Shown here in pieces: positions 7,361 through 9,869 of a stretch of 9,869 nucleotides of DNA. Both the position numbers and the translations under genes were made by a program. Under the pieces are notes generated by a model. That model was not told the DNA's origin, did not search any database, and saw nothing but the letters and a program-made list of their open reading frames with translations. Numbering within the stretch: the stretch's first letter is position 1; every line of letters starts with the position of its first letter. This DNA comes from Avimonoglobus sp965151315 (GTDB lineage Bacteria > Bacillota > Clostridia > UBA1381). The stretch spans positions 1-9,869 of the forward strand of contig CBCTZG010000094.1 in assembly GCA_965151315.1 (NCBI GenBank). Reading direction: 5' to 3'.

Positions 7361-8539
7361 ATGAAAAAGTTTTTAATTGTAATGTCTATTTTATCTTTCA
7401 CACTAACTTGCAGTGCGGCAAGCGCTGTTATTGAATTTATTCCGTCACCGTCTGTTGTTAAAGAAGCGATCAACTTAGAAGATTTTATATATAATTCAAT
7501 TCCAGTACAAGGAAATGGGATATATTTACAATGTGATACCTCAAAAGCAACACTGCCCGATCAATATAAACCTGTCAATATGACGAATTCACCAATGTAT
7601 GTTTATGATAATGATAAAAATTTAATCAAAACTGTGAACTTCGAAAATTATTTGTCAGTAATTAGTTTCTATGAAGGTTATTTTTATTTTACTGAAACAA
7701 CATATGGACAAACAAGTATAACATATAGACGATTGAAAAGTGTATGCGGAGATGAATTTATAGAAATATCTGAGGAAGAATTTAAAGATGCAGTGTTATC
7801 TAAAAAATTGTATAATCAGACAATATATAAAAAGGAAGATGAAGTGATAGAGAACAATGGTATTACAAATATTTCTGAAGGGAGATTAGAAACGATAAAA
7901 AAAAATGATAATTGCTATCGTATACGCAGGGAAGACGAAAATAGAATTACATATAAGAAAATAGTCCCAGCAACGAAATTTAATGTTATTGTTTACAAGG
8001 TTAAAAATGATATTTATAGCACTGACAGGACTGATGTACAGACAAAAATATCTTTAGATGGCGTATCTGCAATCACAGTTCCTGACGATGCAAATTCAGA
8101 TGAGATGTGGAATGATGAAACGTATTTGTATATAGGGAGTAAAGCGGAACCTGACTGCTGCTATCGGATCCGGCTTTCAGACATAGACGGGTACATCAAG
8201 GTTATCTGCAATGGGGAATACCTGTCCTTTGAGGAGCCGCCGGCGGTAGAGGAGGACTATACGCTTGTGCCCATGCGGTTCCTGTTTGAGAAAATGGGAG
8301 CGGAGGTTGACTGGGACGAGGACAGCCGAACGGCCACCGTGCGGCAGGCAGACCGGAGCGTAGCATTTTCGATAGATAATCTGGAAGCGCGTGTAAATTC
8401 CGCGCCGGTGGAAATGCAGATTCCGGCCCGGCTGATCAATGGGAAGACAATGGTGCCGCTGCGCTTCCTGTCAGAGAATTTAGGGTATACGGTGGACTGG
8501 GACGCAGGAACGAAAACAGCGGTAATCACAACAAACTGA
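7361..8539 (+). CDS. Secreted stalk-domain protein, variable head and constant tail (copy 1)
   Basis: This 392-residue protein has a signal peptide (residues 1-22, SAASA|VIE). Cys17 does not sit in a convincing lipobox. The head (about 23-237) is AT-rich in DNA. It is made of short beta-like segments such as GNGIYL, NSPMYVYD, EGYFYF and NDIYS, faintly like DUF5050-type propeller proteins; I do not assign it a family. The tail (about 238-392) carries two PF07833-like stalk (Cu-amine-oxidase N-terminal) motifs: LVPMRFLFEKMGAEVDWD from 302 and VPLRFLSENLGYTVDWD from 365. The tail is identical in DNA to that of the gene at 8633, while the heads have diverged. The gene follows the protease by 19 bp with no promoter of its own, so co-transcription is likely, and a terminator closes the unit. 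PF07833 repeats here are read as a structural or wall-associated stalk, not as an oxidase: no catalytic domain is present. The head's function is unknown. Confidence 0.92.
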   Translation: MKKFLIVMSILSFTLTCSAASAVIEFIPSPSVVKEAINLEDFIYNSIPVQGNGIYLQCDTSKATLPDQYKPVNMTNSPMYVYDNDKNLIKTVNFENYLSVISFYEGYFYFTETTYGQTSITYRRLKSVCGDEFIEISEEEFKDAVLSKKLYNQTIYKKEDEVIENNGITNISEGRLETIKKNDNCYRIRREDENRITYKKIVPATKFNVIVYKVKNDIYSTDRTDVQTKISLDGVSAITVPDDANSDEMWNDETYLYIGSKAEPDCCYRIRLSDIDGYIKVICNGEYLSFEEPPAVEEDYTLVPMRFLFEKMGAEVDWDEDSRTATVRQADRSVAFSIDNLEARVNSAPVEMQIPARLINGKTMVPLRFLSENLGYTVDWDAGTKTAVITTN

Positions 8540-8543
8540 CAAA
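8071..8543 (+). repeat. 473-bp perfect direct repeat, copy 1
   Basis: Bases 8071-8543 match 9346-9818 at every position compared by eye (offset 1275 bp). The repeat encodes the last 155 residues of each stalk-domain protein, the stop codon and CAAA just after it. The first 70-75 bp are AT-rich like the heads and the rest is GC-rich. Upstream flanks diverge abruptly (C versus G immediately before AATCACAG); downstream flanks diverge at 8544/9819, each copy leading into a different terminator. Complete identity next to heads only about 35-40% identical in protein points to recent gene conversion or cassette duplication. Confidence 0.97.
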
Positions 8544-8550
8544 AAAACAA

Positions 8551-8576
8551 AAGCGCCTCTTGCGAAGGCGCTTTTT
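8551..8576 (+). terminator. Rho-independent terminator after the third gene
   Basis: Stem AAGCGCCT (8551-8558), loop CTTGCGA (8559-8565) and stem AGGCGCTT (8566-8573), running into a five-T tract (8572-8576). An A-rich run upstream (8541-8552) can extend the pairing and would give it a T-tract on the opposite strand too. It lies 11 bp after the stop codon and would end the three-gene transcript. Its loop overlaps the proposed -35 of the next gene. Confidence 0.9.
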
Positions 8577-8588
8577 GTGTGGTACAAT
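8560..8588 (+). promoter_or_regulatory. Promoter of the fourth gene, with its -35 inside the terminator loop
   Basis: The -35 candidate TTGCGA (8560-8565) is followed by exactly 17 bp and then TACAAT (8583-8588), which is preceded by TG at 8580-8581 (extended -10, TGnTACAAT). Transcription would begin near 8595, about 38 nt before ATG 8633. The -35 lies in the terminator loop and the spacer covers the right arm and T tract, so termination of the upstream unit and initiation of the next one share the same DNA. Confidence 0.6.
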
Positions 8589-8632
8589 TAGGTTAAAGAG
8601 GAAAAAGAAGATCGAAAAAAGGAGGGACAGGC

Positions 8633-9814
8633 ATGAGAAAGCTTTTGCTTGGAATCGTTGTTTGCATTCTGATAAGTAGTACCAGTGCTTCGGCTGAAAC
8701 AGCATTAGTTGAAAAGATACAGTATGATGGAGCAAGAGAAAAGATGGAAGAAGGTTGGATAAGGAAAGATAATCAAATTTTAACTGGCGGGAATGGAATT
8801 TATTTAGGTGTGGATGTCATGACGGCCACGATTCCTGAAAATAAAAGGTGGATAGGATTTACAAATTCACCTATATATGTGTACGACAGTAATTATAATT
8901 TTCTTAAGCAAATCAATTATAATAATTTTAGATATATTACAAAATTTTATGACGGATATTTCTATTTATGGGAAAAAACATATGGTGAGACTGATACAAT
9001 AGAAAAATATTATAAAACCATCGATGGAGAAACGCTTATAGAAATATCAAAGGAGCAATACCAAGATGTTATAGAAACTAAAGTATTATATAATCAAAAA
9101 AAATATAAAATGGAGGATTCGGAAGTAGAACGTGATGGATTAGTTTACGTTTATGAAAATGAAGCAGAAAGTCTTCAATATAATGATAAATTTTGCCGGA
9201 TAGGTCGAGAAAGTGATCAAATGATTTATCACAGAGCGTTAATACCTGCCACAGATTTCTATGTACCGGTAATTTTTCTTAAAAATGATCTGTACAGTTT
9301 AGATGCTGGGGTATACGCACAAATTTCGCCTGATGGTGTATCAAGAATCACAGTTCCTGACGATGCAAATTCAGATGAGATGTGGAATGATGAAACGTAT
9401 TTGTATATAGGGAGTAAAGCGGAACCTGACTGCTGCTATCGGATCCGGCTTTCAGACATAGACGGGTACATCAAGGTTATCTGCAATGGGGAATACCTGT
9501 CCTTTGAGGAGCCGCCGGCGGTAGAGGAGGACTATACGCTTGTGCCCATGCGGTTCCTGTTTGAGAAAATGGGAGCGGAGGTTGACTGGGACGAGGACAG
9601 CCGAACGGCCACCGTGCGGCAGGCAGACCGGAGCGTAGCATTTTCGATAGATAATCTGGAAGCGCGTGTAAATTCCGCGCCGGTGGAAATGCAGATTCCG
9701 GCCCGGCTGATCAATGGGAAGACAATGGTGCCGCTGCGCTTCCTGTCAGAGAATTTAGGGTATACGGTGGACTGGGACGCAGGAACGAAAACAGCGGTAA
9801 TCACAACAAACTGA
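8633..9814 (+). CDS. Secreted stalk-domain protein, variable head and constant tail (copy 2)
   Basis: This 393-residue protein starts at ATG 8633 behind GGAGGG at 8621-8626. Signal peptide: residues 1-21 (SASA|ETA). The head (about 22-238) aligns along its length with that of the preceding gene (shared GNGIYL, NSPxYVYD, GYFYxxExTYG, LYNQ, NDxYS) but is only about 35-40% identical by eye. Both heads end at almost the same residue (237 and 238). The tail has the same two stalk motifs and is identical in DNA to the preceding gene. It appears to have its own promoter (8560-8588), so the two paralogues could be expressed differently, and its transcript would end at the hairpin in the right inverted repeat. 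It is probably secreted and beta-rich; the stalk pair may associate with the wall or display the head (inference). It is a likely duplicate of the preceding gene whose head then diverged, with the tail homogenised later. Confidence 0.92.
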   Translation: MRKLLLGIVVCILISSTSASAETALVEKIQYDGAREKMEEGWIRKDNQILTGGNGIYLGVDVMTATIPENKRWIGFTNSPIYVYDSNYNFLKQINYNNFRYITKFYDGYFYLWEKTYGETDTIEKYYKTIDGETLIEISKEQYQDVIETKVLYNQKKYKMEDSEVERDGLVYVYENEAESLQYNDKFCRIGRESDQMIYHRALIPATDFYVPVIFLKNDLYSLDAGVYAQISPDGVSRITVPDDANSDEMWNDETYLYIGSKAEPDCCYRIRLSDIDGYIKVICNGEYLSFEEPPAVEEDYTLVPMRFLFEKMGAEVDWDEDSRTATVRQADRSVAFSIDNLEARVNSAPVEMQIPARLINGKTMVPLRFLSENLGYTVDWDAGTKTAVITTN

Positions 9815-9818
9815 CAAA
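9346..9818 (+). repeat. 473-bp perfect direct repeat, copy 2
   Basis: Identical to 8071-8543. This copy ends at 9818 and overlaps the right inverted repeat (from 9817) by 2 bp, so the constant tail abuts the terminator-bearing inverted repeat with almost no intervening sequence. Recombination between the two copies would remove 1275 bp, leaving the first head joined to the same tail and followed by this terminator. Confidence 0.97.
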
Positions 9819-9869
9819 TAAATATCCCCCCGTATAACGGGGGGTATTTCATTTTCGGGCATAGCCCTA
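9817..9869 (-). repeat. Right copy of 53-bp perfect terminal inverted repeat
   Basis: This is the reverse complement of 1-53, starting 2 bp after the stop codon of the last gene and running to the last base of the window. It contains the large GC hairpin (9820-9849) and a small GGGC-ATA-GCCC hairpin (9857-9867) separated by a T-rich stretch. Inverted flanking copies could support inversion of the whole 9.8-kb segment or mark it as an inserted unit. No recombinase or transposase gene lies between them. Confidence 0.97.
9820..9855 (+). terminator. Terminator of the fourth gene, inside the right inverted repeat
   Basis: Stem AAATA + CCCCCCGT (T9825 unpaired), loop ATA, then ACGGGGGG + TATTT, followed by a T-rich stretch TATTTCATTTT (9845-9855). 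It begins 6 nt after the stop codon at 9814. The stem is long and GC-rich, and the T-rich tail fits rho-independent termination on this strand. Confidence 0.85.

Noticed and set aside
7334..7362. Promoter-like TTGTTT, 17 bp, TATAAT ahead of the third gene
   Set aside because: The -10 overlaps the ATG at 7361, so transcription would start inside the gene and give no usable message from that start; the -35 matches only TTG.
7361..7429. Lipoprotein signal in the third gene (Cys17)
   Set aside because: The residues before the Cys (T-L-T) do not fit a lipobox, while SAASA|V gives a good signal peptidase I site.
8264..8536. Copper amine oxidase enzyme
   Set aside because: Only the N-terminal stalk-type repeats (PF07833-like) are present; the catalytic domain with its topaquinone Tyr and copper-binding His residues is absent.
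6776..8540. Polymorphic toxin with AT-rich tip and downstream immunity gene
   Set aside because: The composition pattern is suggestive, but the tip shows beta-rich extracellular modules with no toxin motif, and the next two genes encode secreted stalk-domain proteins unlike cytoplasmic immunity proteins.
1..9869. Insertion sequence or composite transposon
   Set aside because: The terminal inverted repeats are suggestive, but no transposase or recombinase gene lies between them, and target-site duplications cannot be examined because the flanks are outside the window.
1..9869. CRISPR array, tRNA or rRNA genes
   Set aside because: No regularly spaced short repeats, cloverleaf-like sequence or conserved rRNA segment was seen on either strand.

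Overview
The window reads as chromosomal DNA from a Gram-positive anaerobe of the class Clostridia. The support is strong GGAGG-type ribosome binding sites, sigma-A-like promoters, four consecutive secreted proteins with typical Firmicutes signal peptides, and paired stalk domains of the copper-amine-oxidase N-terminal type (PF07833), which are common in clostridial exoproteins. I cannot name a genus. All four genes lie on the + strand and all encode exported proteins; I see no cytoplasmic enzyme, RNA gene, transposase, recombinase or CRISPR array.

Layout. Positions 1-53 and 9817-9869 are perfect inverted copies of one 53-bp sequence containing a strong GC hairpin, so the window is bounded by an inverted repeat. 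A leader (54-231) holds a 9-bp direct repeat spaced like a LytTR-type operator and an extended -10 promoter. Three genes then follow closely. The first (232-1263) is a 343-residue secreted protein with clostridial extracellular beta modules. The second (1339-7341) is a 2000-residue subtilisin-family protease with propeptide, complete catalytic triad, six kelch motifs, an FN3-like domain, several PPC-like beta domains and a long C-terminal region. The third (7361-8539) is a 392-residue secreted stalk-domain protein. A rho-independent terminator follows, with the likely -35 of the next promoter in its loop. The fourth gene (8633-9814) is a diverged paralogue of the third, and its terminator is the right-hand inverted repeat.

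The most unusual feature is that the two stalk-domain paralogues have clearly diverged N-terminal domains (about 35-40% identical by eye) but share an exactly identical 473-bp 3' block (8071-8543 = 9346-9818). Base composition is mosaic: the variable parts of both paralogues and the end of the protease are AT-rich, while most of the protease and the shared 3' block are GC-rich. This looks like a surface-protein locus in which variable heads are joined to a homogenised constant tail, all inside inverted repeats.

How the genes may work together (inference): the first three are probably co-transcribed and would deliver to the cell surface or medium a large self-activating protease plus accessory beta-rich proteins; the fourth can also be transcribed on its own. 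No LPXTG motif, lipobox or SLH domain was recognised in any product, so the mode of retention at the cell surface, if any, is not evident.
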